Part shown: positions 56,128 to 64,000 of the stretch, in pieces
Position numbering within the stretch: the stretch's first letter is position 1
How the letters are laid out: each line of letters starts with the position of its first letter
DNA from: Hyphomicrobiales bacterium
GTDB lineage: Bacteria > Pseudomonadota > Alphaproteobacteria > Rhizobiales > Rhizobiaceae
Direction: 5' to 3'
DNA: 64,000 bases
Assembly (NCBI GenBank): GCA_002709005.1
Contig: PAPH01000052.1
Span: forward strand, 1-64,000
The notes under the pieces: generated by a model
Told to the model about the DNA's origin: nothing
Seen by the model: only the letters and a program-made list of their open reading frames with translations
Databases searched by the model: none
Made by a program: the position numbers and the translations under genes

Positions 56128-56372
56128 GTTGCGCGCGTGCTCCGTCTTGCGATGGAAGGGAAATCTGCCCGGTCATGTAGGCGATTTGAAGCCGAGGAGC
56201 AATGGCGGGGCGCCGAGCCCCTGAAAATAGGCCGTTTCTCCGTCCGCTACTTCCGTCCATCTTCCCGATCCACCAGACGGCAACTTTGTTTCGCTCACGG
56301 CAGGCTCGCTGCGCTCGCGCCTCCGCGGGGGGCGGACGGAAAGCCGTCCGGGCCGCCGTCGCGGCCTCTACC

Positions 56373-58046
56373 CTACTTCCCCGCCACCTTCTCGATCCGC
56401 CAGGCGGCACCGATGAGGTCCGTTTCCGGCACGTGGTTTGTCAATTCGGCATAGCGCGGATGACTGGCGACCTCGGCAGCCGGGAGCGGCACAAGTTTCC
56501 AGCGATCGGCCACGAAAGTACCCGGCTGCGCTTGCGCTGCGAGCTTGCCGAGAAACGCCTGGTCGAAGACGATGGCGCCCTGAAGATCGACTGAAGGCAC
56601 GACCGCGCCGGAGAAATCGTTGCCGACGAGGATGGCATTGCGAAAGATCGCACCGCCGAGCGAGGCGCCGGCGAAATCGCAGGAGGCAACTGCCGCGTCA
56701 GTGAAGTCGAGAACCATCGAATTGACGTCCCGGAAACGGTCGCGATGAAGCACCGAATTGCGGAAGCTGGTGCCGATCATCGAGCTCGGCAAGCGTTCGA
56801 GATCGCCCGGATCGAACGGCTCCTCCACCGCCGCCGCTGAAAGCGAGGAGAAGTCCGAGCGGGTGATCACCGCATTCTCGAAGCGGGCGAGGTCCATCTG
56901 GGAGCCGCCAAACCGGCTTTCCACGATCTGTGTCCAGGAAAAGTCCGAGAAGGCGAGAAGCGCGTGCCTGAGCGACATGCCGAGCAGTTTCTCCCGGCGG
57001 TATTCGGCGAAGGAGAAGTCCGCCCCGATGAAGGTGAGTTGCTCGGTCTGCAGGATCGAGTTGCCGAAGAGCATGGAGAGCATGTCCCCGCGTTCAGGGC
57101 TGACGGCGCGGGGCACAAGCTTTTCGGAGGGTCCCTGGGGCGGCTCCAGCATCGAGGGATCTGCGACGATGTCCGGCCGCTTGAGGAGGGCGGTCTGGTA
57201 CATGCTTTCGATATCGCGCGGATTGGCATCGAGGGGAGCCAGATAGCGGTAGGGCCGTGCCACGATGGTCGCCGCGACGATCCGCGATCGGGTTGAACTG
57301 GTCAGCTTGTCGAGGCCGAAATCCTCGATAGAGTTTCCCGCATCCAGGAAGGCCTGACGCTCGGCACCGATCAGCGAGCCGATCTCCACCACCTCCGGCC
57401 CGATCTGCGCGCTTCGCTCGGCCTCGGCGAGCTGGATGTCGGTGTCAATCAAAGCGTTTTGTTGCTCGATGCGCTGGTTCTGCTCGACGAGCAGCCCGGA
57501 TTGCTGACGCAGGAGCTTGTTCTGTTCGAACAGCAGCGCCGAGCCGGCAAGTGCCGCGATCGCCGCGATCAGCCCGGAGATCGAGGCGATCAGCCAGCGC
57601 CGCGTCGACACCCATGCGTAGCGGGACAAGGCGAGCTCGGCGAAATGCCGCGCGGCCTTGGTGGCTTCGGGCACCCGCTTTTCCGCCGCGTGACGGGCGA
57701 CGTCTGCGAGCGGGCCGGCGAATTTCGAGATTTCCACCTCGGTGCGCTTGAACATCCACTTGAACAGCGAGGCGCGGAAGATGAACAGGATCGCCATCAG
57801 CACGACGGCAAAAAGCATGGCCCCGAGAATGATCGAAAGGACCGCCGCGCCGTAGTCGGACAGGAAGGTCGGCATGAAGAGCGCGGCCGGCACGCCGCAG
57901 GCGAGACCGATCGCGAAGATCAGGAGGCTCAGGGCCGTCTGAAATCCCGCCCTTCGCTCGTCCGCCGGCGCTTCCGGTCCCGACGAGACGATGACGGTCA
58001 CGTTCTGCTCTTCACCATCCGGGCCCCCGTCAGGATTGTCGCTGCT
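56373..58046 (-). CDS. Membrane-anchored pentapeptide-repeat-like protein, function unknown
   Basis: 557 residues from the ATG at 58046 (AGGGG directly upstream). Segments at about 38-60 and 68-90 and one near 165-185 are hydrophobic, so it is anchored in the membrane. A Gln-rich coiled coil follows (about 190-225, LFEQNKLLRQQSGLLVEQNQ). The C-terminal part has pentapeptide-repeat-like turns: DLARFENAVITRSDFSS, and near the end VASCDFAGASLGGAIFRNAI and GNDFSGAVVPSVDLQGA. The A(D/N)LXX register is irregular, so it is a degenerate beta helix. No catalytic motif was found. Confidence 0.82.
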   Translation of the reverse strand, partial: SSDNPDGGPDGEEQNVTVIVSSGPEAPADERRAGFQTALSLLIFAIGLACGVPAALFMPTFLSDYGAAVLSIILGAMLFAVVLMAILFIFRASLFKWMFKRTEVEISKFAGPLADVARHAAEKRVPEATKAARHFAELALSRYAWVSTRRWLIASISGLIAAIAALAGSALLFEQNKLLRQQSGLLVEQNQRIEQQNALIDTDIQLAEAERSAQIGPEVVEIGSLIGAERQAFLDAGNSIEDFGLDKLTSSTRSRIVAATIVARPYRYLAPLDANPRDIESMYQTALLKRPDIVADPSMLEPPQGPSEKLVPRAVSPERGDMLSMLFGNSILQTEQLTFIGADFSFAEYRREKLLGMSLRHALLAFSDFSWTQIVESRFGGSQMDLARFENAVITRSDFSSLSAAAVEEPFDPGDLERLPSSMIGTSFRNSVLHRDRFRDVNSMVLDFTDAAVASCDFAGASLGGAIFRNAILVGNDFSGAVVPSVDLQGAIVFDQAFLGKLAAQAQPGTFVADRWKLVPLPAAEVASHPRYAELTNHVPETDLIGAAWRIEKVAGK

Positions 58047-58178
58047 CATCCCCTGCCCCCAACTCCGCACGCTGTCTTTGCCTGACCCCGCGAAAGGCTA
58101 CCGCACGCTCGTGTGGAAGGTAAAGTATTGCGGGCAGTGTCGCTTGACGAAATACCGGTTTGCCGATCATTTGTTCTG

Positions 58179-59126
58179 ATGGGTGACGGTGTATTTTCAA
58201 CAGTGCTGAGGGCGAGCCCGACAGGCGCGCAACTTGCGGTCCGGCAGATCGAGGCGGACGGCGAGGCGCGGGGCGTCGTCCAGATCAATCATGGGCTTGC
58301 CGAGCATGGCGGCCGCTACGAGCGCTTCGCCCGCTTCCTCGCCACACGCGGTTATCATGCGGTCGTTCACGACACCCGCGGGCACGGGCTGACCACCGCG
58401 CCCGACGCCCTGCCCCGCGAGTTCGCCCGCGAAAACGGCGACCGCAAGGTGATCGGGGATATCGACGCGATCCACGATCTTGTCGCCGAAACCCACCCGA
58501 ACCTGCCGGTGATCTGCTTCGGGCATTCGCTTGGCGGCACGCTGGCCCTGAACTATGCCGAGACGCGCCCGGATCGCATCGCGGGACTTGCCGTGTGGAA
58601 CGCCAATCTGGAAGCTGGTCTCATGGGCCGGCTGGGACAGGCGATCCTCGCCGCCGAGACGATGCTGATCGGCTCGGATGTTCCGAGCGTCATGCTGCCC
58701 AAGCTGACCTTTCAGACCTGGGCGAAATCGGTGAGGAACGCGCGCACCGAATTCGACTGGCTGAGCCGCGATCCGGCCGAGGTCGATGCCTATATCGCCG
58801 ATCCGGAATGCGGCTGGGACGCCAATGTCAGCATGTGGAAGGACATCTTCCGGCTCCTCTATCGCGGCGGCGGATCTATCGATCGGTTACCGAAGGATCT
58901 TCCTGTTCACCTGGTCGGCGGCCAGTCGGACCCGGCGACCGAGAACGGCAAGGCGGTGGCCGCCCTCTCGAAGCGGATGAAAGCCGCGGGAATGACAAGG
59001 GTCGACCTGCTCCTTCTGCCCGATACCCGCCACGAAACGCTTCAGGAACTGAACCGGAACGAGGCAATGACCGGCTTTGCCGACTGGGCGGACAAGGTCG
59101 TTGCGGGTCGAACCGGCTCCGGATGA
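58179..59126 (+). CDS. Alpha/beta hydrolase (monoacylglycerol-lipase-like)
   Basis: 315 residues from the ATG at 58179; no clear ribosome site, so an earlier in-frame start (58113) is possible. The fold markers are INHGLAEHGGRYERF, HDTRGHGLT, the nucleophile elbow CFGHSLGG (Ser117), then HLVGGQSDPATENG with the acid Asp and the final LPDTRHETLQELN with the catalytic His. This is the Hydrolase_4 (lysophospholipase/monoacylglycerol lipase) type. No signal peptide. It is divergent from the pentapeptide-like gene. Confidence 0.92.
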   Translation: MGDGVFSTVLRASPTGAQLAVRQIEADGEARGVVQINHGLAEHGGRYERFARFLATRGYHAVVHDTRGHGLTTAPDALPREFARENGDRKVIGDIDAIHDLVAETHPNLPVICFGHSLGGTLALNYAETRPDRIAGLAVWNANLEAGLMGRLGQAILAAETMLIGSDVPSVMLPKLTFQTWAKSVRNARTEFDWLSRDPAEVDAYIADPECGWDANVSMWKDIFRLLYRGGGSIDRLPKDLPVHLVGGQSDPATENGKAVAALSKRMKAAGMTRVDLLLLPDTRHETLQELNRNEAMTGFADWADKVVAGRTGSG

Positions 59127-59346
59127 AACACTTCCGTTACCGCACCGTGTAAATATTTGCGGCGCCGTCTTGTTTCGGACATAGTTTCCAGCCATGAAAG
59201 GGCATCGAACTTACGGCCCAAGCGACTGCGGTCCGCGCCTTGTGCGCATACTGACGTTTCTACCCCGATTTCGACACCACCGTTCCGGCAACGCCTCCGG
59301 GCAGAAACGGAACAAAACGCCAGCTATGCACTAAAGGATTATCGCT
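59127..59346 (+). promoter_or_regulatory. Promoter and probable long leader of the cold-shock gene
   Basis: 220 bp between the hydrolase stop and the csp ATG, with no reading frame worth calling. Bacterial csp genes often have leaders of 100-180 nt that refold in the cold; the length here is compatible, but I could not identify the start site or a specific structure. AAAGGA lies before the ATG. Confidence 0.35.
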
Positions 59347-59556
59347 ATGGCTTCCGGTACTGTTAAATGGTTCAACACCACCAAGGGTTACGGCTTCATC
59401 CAGCCCGACGATGGCGGCTCTGACGTCTTCGTTCACATCTCTGCTGTCGAACGCGCGGGCCTTCGCTCGCTCAACGACGGCCAGAAGGTCAATTACGAGA
59501 TCGTTCAGGATAAGCGTTCGGGCAAGTCCTCGGCCGACAATCTCTCGGCCGCGTAA
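59347..59556 (+). CDS. Cold-shock domain protein
   Basis: 69 residues, an OB-fold RNA chaperone. RNP1 (KGYGFI) and RNP2 (DVFVHI) motifs are intact: [20 protein letters not shown] and [15 protein letters not shown]. It starts [10 protein letters not shown] as in many rhizobial CspA proteins. A terminator follows, so the gene is monocistronic. Whether it is cold-induced or constitutive is not shown by the sequence. Confidence 0.96.
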   Translation: MASGTVKWFNTTKGYGFIQPDDGGSDVFVHISAVERAGLRSLNDGQKVNYEIVQDKRSGKSSADNLSAA

Positions 59557-59606
59557 GCACCGATACGAGATTTCAGATTTCCGGATGGCCGATGGCCTCC
59601 GGCGAA

Positions 59607-59634
59607 AAGGCGGGGAACCATCCCCGCCTTTTTT
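59607..59634 (+). terminator. Intrinsic terminator of the cold-shock gene
   Basis: Perfect 10-bp stem AAGGCGGGGA (59607-59616) with TCCCCGCCTT (59621-59630), loop ACCA, followed by TTTT on the plus strand (six T in all). It lies 51 bp after the csp stop. Confidence 0.92.
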
Positions 59635-59796
59635 GATTCAGCCTTCGTGTCCGCTTCCCGGGGTCGAAGCCAGCGGGCACGACGGACCGCATGCCCGGCA
59701 CTTGCCGCTCCCATGTCGCTGGTGTAGCCAATCTGGCGGGCGCCGAAGTTCGTTTTCCCGCCGGCAACGACCCATGCATTTTCGAGGAGTGGCGCT

Positions 59797-60636
59797 GTGG
59801 ACATGATCGCCGAAATCTTTTCCGTCGAACACCTGATGACGTTTCTGGTGCTCACGGCGCTTGAAACCGTGCTCGGATTCGACAACCTTCTCTATATTTC
59901 CATCGAGGCGCAGCGCGTGCCGGAAGCAGCGCGTTCGATGGTGCGCCGCTGGGGCATCATCCTCGCCATCGGCCTGCGCATCGTGCTTCTCTTCGTCGTG
60001 CTTCAGCTTATCGAGGCCTTCCAGGATCCGCTGTTCCATATCGATTTCGCACCTGTCGTTGAAGGCGACGTGTCGGGCCATTCGCTCATCGTTCTGGCGG
60101 GTGGGGTTTTCCTGATCTACACGGCGCTCAAGGAAATCGCCCACATGATGTCGCTCGAGGAGCATGAGGAAGGCGACAAGCGCGCCGCTACGCGCTCGGT
60201 CGGTACGGCCCTGTTCTGGATCGTCGCCATGAACGTCGTCTTCTCCTTCGACACGGTCCTTTCCGCCGTGGCGCTCACTCACAACTTCATTGTGATGACG
60301 GCAGCAATCGTCGTCTCGGGTGCGCTGATGGTGCTGATGGCAGACGCGGTCGCCAACTTCCTCAAGAAGAACCGCATGTATGAGGTTCTCGGCCTTTTCG
60401 TCCTGCTGCTCGTCGGCGTGATGCTGATGAGCGAGGGCGGGCATCTCGGCCACCTCACCTTCTTCGGCTACGAGATCGTGGCGATGTCGAAGGCCACCTT
60501 CTACTTCGTGCTGGTCACGATGGTTCTGGTCGAGATCGTCCAGGGCCGCTATCAGCGCAAGCTGATGCGCGAGAAGGAAGAAGCCGCTCGCCAGAGGAAG
60601 GCCGAACAGCCGACGGACGTCGCGCAGCATGCCTGA
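59797..60636 (+). CDS. TerC-family integral membrane protein
   Basis: 279 residues from a GTG at 59797, with GAGGAG 7 nt upstream; the next ATG, two codons later, is the alternative. About seven membrane segments. Family blocks are LTALETVLGFDNLLYISIEA and IVAMNVVFSFDTVLSAVALT, which place acidic residues within membrane helices. Members act in metal efflux and insertion or metalation of exported enzymes. The last 30 residues are Lys/Glu-rich. It overlaps the CoA-transferase start by 8 bp. I looked for the manganese (yybP-ykoY) riboswitch often found before terC genes and did not see it. Confidence 0.92.
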   Translation: MDMIAEIFSVEHLMTFLVLTALETVLGFDNLLYISIEAQRVPEAARSMVRRWGIILAIGLRIVLLFVVLQLIEAFQDPLFHIDFAPVVEGDVSGHSLIVLAGGVFLIYTALKEIAHMMSLEEHEEGDKRAATRSVGTALFWIVAMNVVFSFDTVLSAVALTHNFIVMTAAIVVSGALMVLMADAVANFLKKNRMYEVLGLFVLLLVGVMLMSEGGHLGHLTFFGYEIVAMSKATFYFVLVTMVLVEIVQGRYQRKLMREKEEAARQRKAEQPTDVAQHA

Positions 60637-61819
60637 GGCCCCGCTTCACGGCGTTCGGGTCATCGAACTTGCCCGCATCCTGGCCGGCCCCTGGGCCGGC
60701 CAGATCCTCGCCGACCTGGGCGCCGACGTCATCAAGATCGAAAAGCCCGGCGAGGGCGACGACACCCGCCGCTGGGGCCCGCCCTTCGTGGAAGGGGCTG
60801 ACGGCGCGGATCTCTCGGCGGCCTACTACCACGCCGCCAACCGCGGCAAGCGCTCGGTGGCTTTCGATATCGCCAGTGAGGATGGCGCGGAGACCGTCCG
60901 CAGACTGATCGCCGGCGCCGACGTGGTGATCGAGAACTTCAAGGTCGGCGGGCTCAAGAAATACGGTCTCGACTACGAAAGCATCCGCAAGATCAACCCG
61001 AGGATCGTCTACTGCTCGATCACCGGCTTCGGGCAGACCGGCCCCTACGCGCCCCGCGCCGGATACGACTTCATCATCCAGGCCATGGCCGGAATGATGT
61101 CGGTGACCGGCCCGAAGGATGGCGAGCCGCAAAAGGCGGGGGTGGCGATCACAGACCTCTTCACCGGGCTCTACAGCGTGATCGCGATCCAGGCAGCATT
61201 GCGCCACGCGGAAGCGACCGGCGAGGGCCAGATGATCGACATGGCGCTGATGGACACCCAGGCCGGCGTCATGGCCAACCAGAACCTCAATTTTCTCGTT
61301 TCGGGCACAGCGCCCTCCCGGATGGGCAACGCCCATCCCAACATCGCGCCCTACGAGGTTTTTCCGGTCGCCGACGGACACGTGATCATCGCTGTCGGAA
61401 ACGATGGTCAGTTCCAGCGGCTCTGTGGACTGCTCGGTGCCGGGGACATGGCAACGGACGCGGATTTTCAAACCAATCCGGGACGTGTGGCAGCCCGCGA
61501 CAGGCTGCGCGATGGGCTGGTGGCGCAGCTCGCCGGCTGGACAAAAGCCGATTTCCTCGCCGCCTGCGAGGCGGCCAACGTACCCGCCGGGCCGATCAAC
61601 ACGATCGAGGAAATGTTCGCCGATCCGCAGGTTGTGGCGCGCGGCCTGCGCCACGACCTCACGGATATGGCCGGCACCACCATTCCCGGCGTGCGGACCC
61701 CGATCCTGCTGCCCGTCTCTCCGCTCGTCTACGCCCGGCCGAGCCCGAGGCTCGGCGAGCACACGGACGAGGTACTCGCCGAACTCGCCAGCGACACCGA
61801 CCACAGGACCAAGGCATGA
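60629..61819 (+). CDS. CoA-transferase, family III (CaiB/BaiF type)
   Basis: 396 residues. It moves CoA between carboxylic acids; the substrate is unknown. The family sequence VIELARILAGPWAGQILADL and GADVIKIEKPGEGDD open the protein. The catalytic Asp is expected in AITDLFTG (Asp176), and YCSITGFGQTGPYAPRAGYD is conserved. It overlaps the TPP-enzyme gene downstream by ATGA (61816-61819), a tight coupling. Adjacent CoA-transferase and TPP enzyme is the layout of formyl-CoA transferase and oxalyl-CoA decarboxylase, but nothing in the sequence proves oxalate. Confidence 0.93.
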   Translation: MPEAPLHGVRVIELARILAGPWAGQILADLGADVIKIEKPGEGDDTRRWGPPFVEGADGADLSAAYYHAANRGKRSVAFDIASEDGAETVRRLIAGADVVIENFKVGGLKKYGLDYESIRKINPRIVYCSITGFGQTGPYAPRAGYDFIIQAMAGMMSVTGPKDGEPQKAGVAITDLFTGLYSVIAIQAALRHAEATGEGQMIDMALMDTQAGVMANQNLNFLVSGTAPSRMGNAHPNIAPYEVFPVADGHVIIAVGNDGQFQRLCGLLGAGDMATDADFQTNPGRVAARDRLRDGLVAQLAGWTKADFLAACEAANVPAGPINTIEEMFADPQVVARGLRHDLTDMAGTTIPGVRTPILLPVSPLVYARPSPRLGEHTDEVLAELASDTDHRTKA

Positions 61820-63489
61820 CGAATTCCTCTCCCAGAACCGGCGGCCAGTTGATCGTCGACAGTCTCGCGGCCAACGGCGTGAGCCATGTCTTCTCGGTGC
61901 CGGGCGAGAGTTTTCTCGCTGTCCTTGATGCCCTCTACGATGCGGAGATCGAGACGATCGTCTGCCGGCAGGAGGGCGGCGCGGCGATGATGGCCGACGC
62001 CTGGGGCAAGATGACGGGCCAACCCGGTATCTGCTTCGTCACCCGTGGTCCCGGCGCCTCCAACGCCACCGCCGGACTTCATATCGCCATGCAGGATTCC
62101 ACGCCGATGATCCTCTTCATCGGCCAGGTGCAGCGCGACGCGCGCGAACGCGAAGCCTTCCAGGAGGTTGAATACCGCCGCGCCTTCACCGAATACGCCA
62201 AATGGGTGGCCGAGATCGACGATCCGGCCCGCGTGCCGGAATTCGTGAGCCGCGCCTTCGCGGTCGCCACTTCGGGACGTCCCGGACCGGTGGTGCTGGC
62301 GCTGCCCGAGGACATGCTCAGGGAGACGGTGCAGCAACCGGTCAAACCCGAACCGTACCGGCCTGTTCCGATCCATCCCGGTCACCACGAGATGCAGGAA
62401 CTCGGCACGCTTTTAGGCAACGCCGAGCGGCCGATCGTCATTCTCGGCGGATCGCGCTGGACCGACCGCGCCAAGTCCGTGATGGAGACGGCCGCCGAAA
62501 AGGCCGCCTTCCCCGTCGGCTGCTCGTTCCGCCGGCAGATGCTGTTCGACCATCTCCATCCCTCCTATGCCGGGGATGTGGGGATTGGCATCAATCCCGC
62601 GCTCGGCAAGGAAATCCGCGAGGCAGATCTCGTCGTCCTCGTCGGCGGGCGGATGTCTGAGATGCCGTCCTCGGGTTATACGCTGCTCGACATTCCCTAC
62701 CCCCGGCAGACGCTTGTCCATGTCCATCCGGACGCCGAGGAGCTCGGTCGCGTCTATCGGCCGGATCTGGCGATCTGCGCCGACCCGGCCTCCTTCGCCG
62801 AAGCCTTCGCCGCGCTCGATATCACCGGCGCGGAGAACCGCAGTGAACGCACCGCGCGCATGCACCAGTCCTATCTCGACTGGTCGACACCGCCCGAAAC
62901 CGGGCCCGACGGCGTTCACATGGGTGCGGTGATGGCATGGATCGAGGAAAACCTGCCGCCGGAGACGATTTTCACCAACGGCGCAGGCAACTACGCGACC
63001 TGGCTGCATCGCTTCCACCGCTTCCGCAATTTCGCCACCCAGGCGGCACCGACTTCGGGATCGATGGGTTACGGACTGCCGGGCGCGATCGGGGCGGCAC
63101 TCGCATGCCCCGGCGCGCCGATGGTCAATTTCGCAGGCGACGGCTGCTTCCTGATGACCGGTCAGGAGTTCGCCACCGCCGTGCGCTACGAGTTGTCGAT
63201 CATCACCGTACTGGTCAACAATTCCATGTACGGCACGATCCGGATGCACCAGGAGCGCGACTATCCCGCCCGCCAGAGCGGAACTGCGCTCACCAACCCG
63301 GATTTCGCTGCCTACGCCCGCGCCTTCGGCGGCCATGGCGAGACGGTCGAAAAGACCGAGGATTTCGCAGCCGCCTTCGAACGTGCGCAGGAAAGCGGTC
63401 TGCCGGCGATCATCGAGATCAGGCAGAACCCCGAAGCGATCACCCCGGCGCGGACGCTGTCGGAAATCCGCGGTTCGGGAAAGAAATGA
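61816..63489 (+). CDS. Thiamine-diphosphate-dependent enzyme (acetolactate-synthase-like)
   Basis: 557 residues in three domains. The catalytic Glu is Glu53 in CRQEGGAAMMAD; the middle domain lies at about 195-340; the TPP motif spans about 435-465 as GDGCFLMTGQEFATA with NNSMYG at its end. It resembles acetolactate synthase large subunits, but the regulatory subunit gene is absent and the FAD-contact region is not clear. Coupling to a CoA-transferase suggests decarboxylation of a 2-oxo or acyl-CoA substrate. Alternatives are a benzoylformate- or sulfopyruvate-type decarboxylase. It ends 137 bp before a YghU-type gene. Confidence 0.92.
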   Translation: MTNSSPRTGGQLIVDSLAANGVSHVFSVPGESFLAVLDALYDAEIETIVCRQEGGAAMMADAWGKMTGQPGICFVTRGPGASNATAGLHIAMQDSTPMILFIGQVQRDAREREAFQEVEYRRAFTEYAKWVAEIDDPARVPEFVSRAFAVATSGRPGPVVLALPEDMLRETVQQPVKPEPYRPVPIHPGHHEMQELGTLLGNAERPIVILGGSRWTDRAKSVMETAAEKAAFPVGCSFRRQMLFDHLHPSYAGDVGIGINPALGKEIREADLVVLVGGRMSEMPSSGYTLLDIPYPRQTLVHVHPDAEELGRVYRPDLAICADPASFAEAFAALDITGAENRSERTARMHQSYLDWSTPPETGPDGVHMGAVMAWIEENLPPETIFTNGAGNYATWLHRFHRFRNFATQAAPTSGSMGYGLPGAIGAALACPGAPMVNFAGDGCFLMTGQEFATAVRYELSIITVLVNNSMYGTIRMHQERDYPARQSGTALTNPDFAAYARAFGGHGETVEKTEDFAAAFERAQESGLPAIIEIRQNPEAITPARTLSEIRGSGKK

Positions 63490-63626
63490 CCGACGGTCGA
63501 AGCACGCTCCGGATTTTTTGATTAAAGGAGCATTGAACTTTGGCCGTCGCCTCTCGACATTGAAGAGGCAGAATACGCACCACCGCGAGGGGTTTCCCCG
63601 AGGCGGCCGACGACAAAGGAGAGACC

Positions 63627-64000
63627 ATGTCCGAGAGCACCTATACACCCCCCAAGGTCTGGGAATGGAAGAAGGGAAACGGCGGCCAGTTCGCCAACAT
63701 CAACCGGCCGATCGCCGGCCCCACCCATGACAAGGAACTGCCGGTCGGCAAGCATCCGTTGCAGCTCTATTCGCTGGGAACGCCCAATGGCGTCAAAGTA
63801 ACGATCATGCTCGAGGAGCTTCTGGGCAAGGGCCATGAAGGCGCGGAATACGACGCCTGGCTGATCGACATCGGCGAAGGCGACCAGTTCGGCTCCGGCT
63901 TCGTGGACGTCAACCCGAATTCGAAGATTCCGGCGCTGATGGACCATTCGACCAATCCGCCGACGCGGGTCTTCGAATCGGGTTCGATCCTGCTCTATCT
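63627..64000 (+). CDS. yghU: YghU-type glutathione disulfide-bond oxidoreductase (5' part)
   Basis: The first 124 codons are present; the rest lies beyond the right edge. AAAGGAG lies 6 nt before the ATG. It begins MSESTYTPPKVWEWKKGNGG and continues QFANINRPIAGPTHDKELPV, a Nu-class glutathione transferase signature. The thioredoxin-like fold follows: LQLYSLGTPNGVKVTIMLEE, then FVDVNPNSKIPALMDHS and FESGSILLY. E. coli YghU has disulfide-bond reductase activity with two bound glutathiones. Identity is secure; the role here is inferred. Confidence 0.92.
   Translation, partial: MSESTYTPPKVWEWKKGNGGQFANINRPIAGPTHDKELPVGKHPLQLYSLGTPNGVKVTIMLEELLGKGHEGAEYDAWLIDIGEGDQFGSGFVDVNPNSKIPALMDHSTNPPTRVFESGSILLY

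Noticed and set aside
56330-56352. Hairpin after the pentapeptide-like gene
   Set aside because: The GGACGG/CCGTCC stem has no following T-run on either strand, so I do not call it a terminator.
59635-59796. Possible manganese (yybP-ykoY) riboswitch before the TerC-family gene
   Set aside because: The conserved GGGGAGUAG-like core of this riboswitch is absent and no equivalent paired stem with it was found.

Overview
The window is GC-rich DNA from an alphaproteobacterium, almost certainly of the order Hyphomicrobiales (Rhizobiales); I cannot place the family. The evidence is the division and cell-wall (dcw) cluster order, CtrA-like boxes and GANTC sites in cell-cycle promoters, a TerB-J-domain gene coupled to a cytosolic amidase, small Lys/Arg-rich proteins of rhizobial type, and an alphaproteobacterial type-A RNase P RNA. 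No insertion sequence, prophage, CRISPR array, tRNA or rRNA was seen.

Left third (1-22,960). The dcw cluster runs on the minus strand: mraZ, rsmH, ftsL, ftsI, murE, murF, murD, ftsW, murG, murC, murB, then a 6.3-kb interruption, then ddlB, ftsQ, ftsA and the start of ftsZ. Most neighbours overlap by ATGA or TGATG, which implies translational coupling. mraY, normally between murF and murD, is absent: those two genes overlap by 4 bp, and murF has an acidic Pro-rich tail at that junction. Upstream of mraZ are four TGGG repeats at exact 10-bp spacing over a -35/-10 pair (a MraZ operator) and a CtrA-like box that resembles one upstream of ddlB. The interruption holds a GGEEF cyclase, rpsU (TTG start) behind a long structured leader, a small basic protein, an acyltransferase with an SGNH domain, a transglutaminase-like protein and two overlapping small genes.

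Middle (22,960-42,070). A methyltransferase is followed by a divergent aldo/keto reductase-LysR pair, then rnpB on the minus strand and a membrane-bound PQQ dehydrogenase with an unusually long linker. Four peptidoglycan-active proteins lie here: a lipoprotein lytic transglycosylase, an amidase, a GH25 lipoprotein and an MltB-type transglycosylase. Also present are a TerB/J-domain cochaperone, an EamA transporter, a MarR regulator divergent from a 5-oxoprolinase-type enzyme, a GGDEF protein with a decayed EAL domain and a KefB-type antiporter.

Right third (42,070-64,000). A DctPQM TRAP operon is followed by a small membrane protein, an ornithine/lysine decarboxylase, a glutathione transferase, a second EamA transporter and an amidase. 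A self-contained 25-codon membrane microprotein gene with its own strong terminator comes next. Then come metF with an ArsR-methyltransferase regulator, GFA, MOSC and SDR proteins, EttA, a membrane-anchored pentapeptide-like protein, an alpha/beta hydrolase, a cold-shock protein, a TerC protein overlapping a CoA-transferase/TPP-enzyme pair, and the start of a YghU-type glutathione transferase.

Most genes are chromosomal housekeeping. The most unusual points are the missing mraY, the mraZ control region, the rpsU leader and the small genes that length-filtered annotation would miss.
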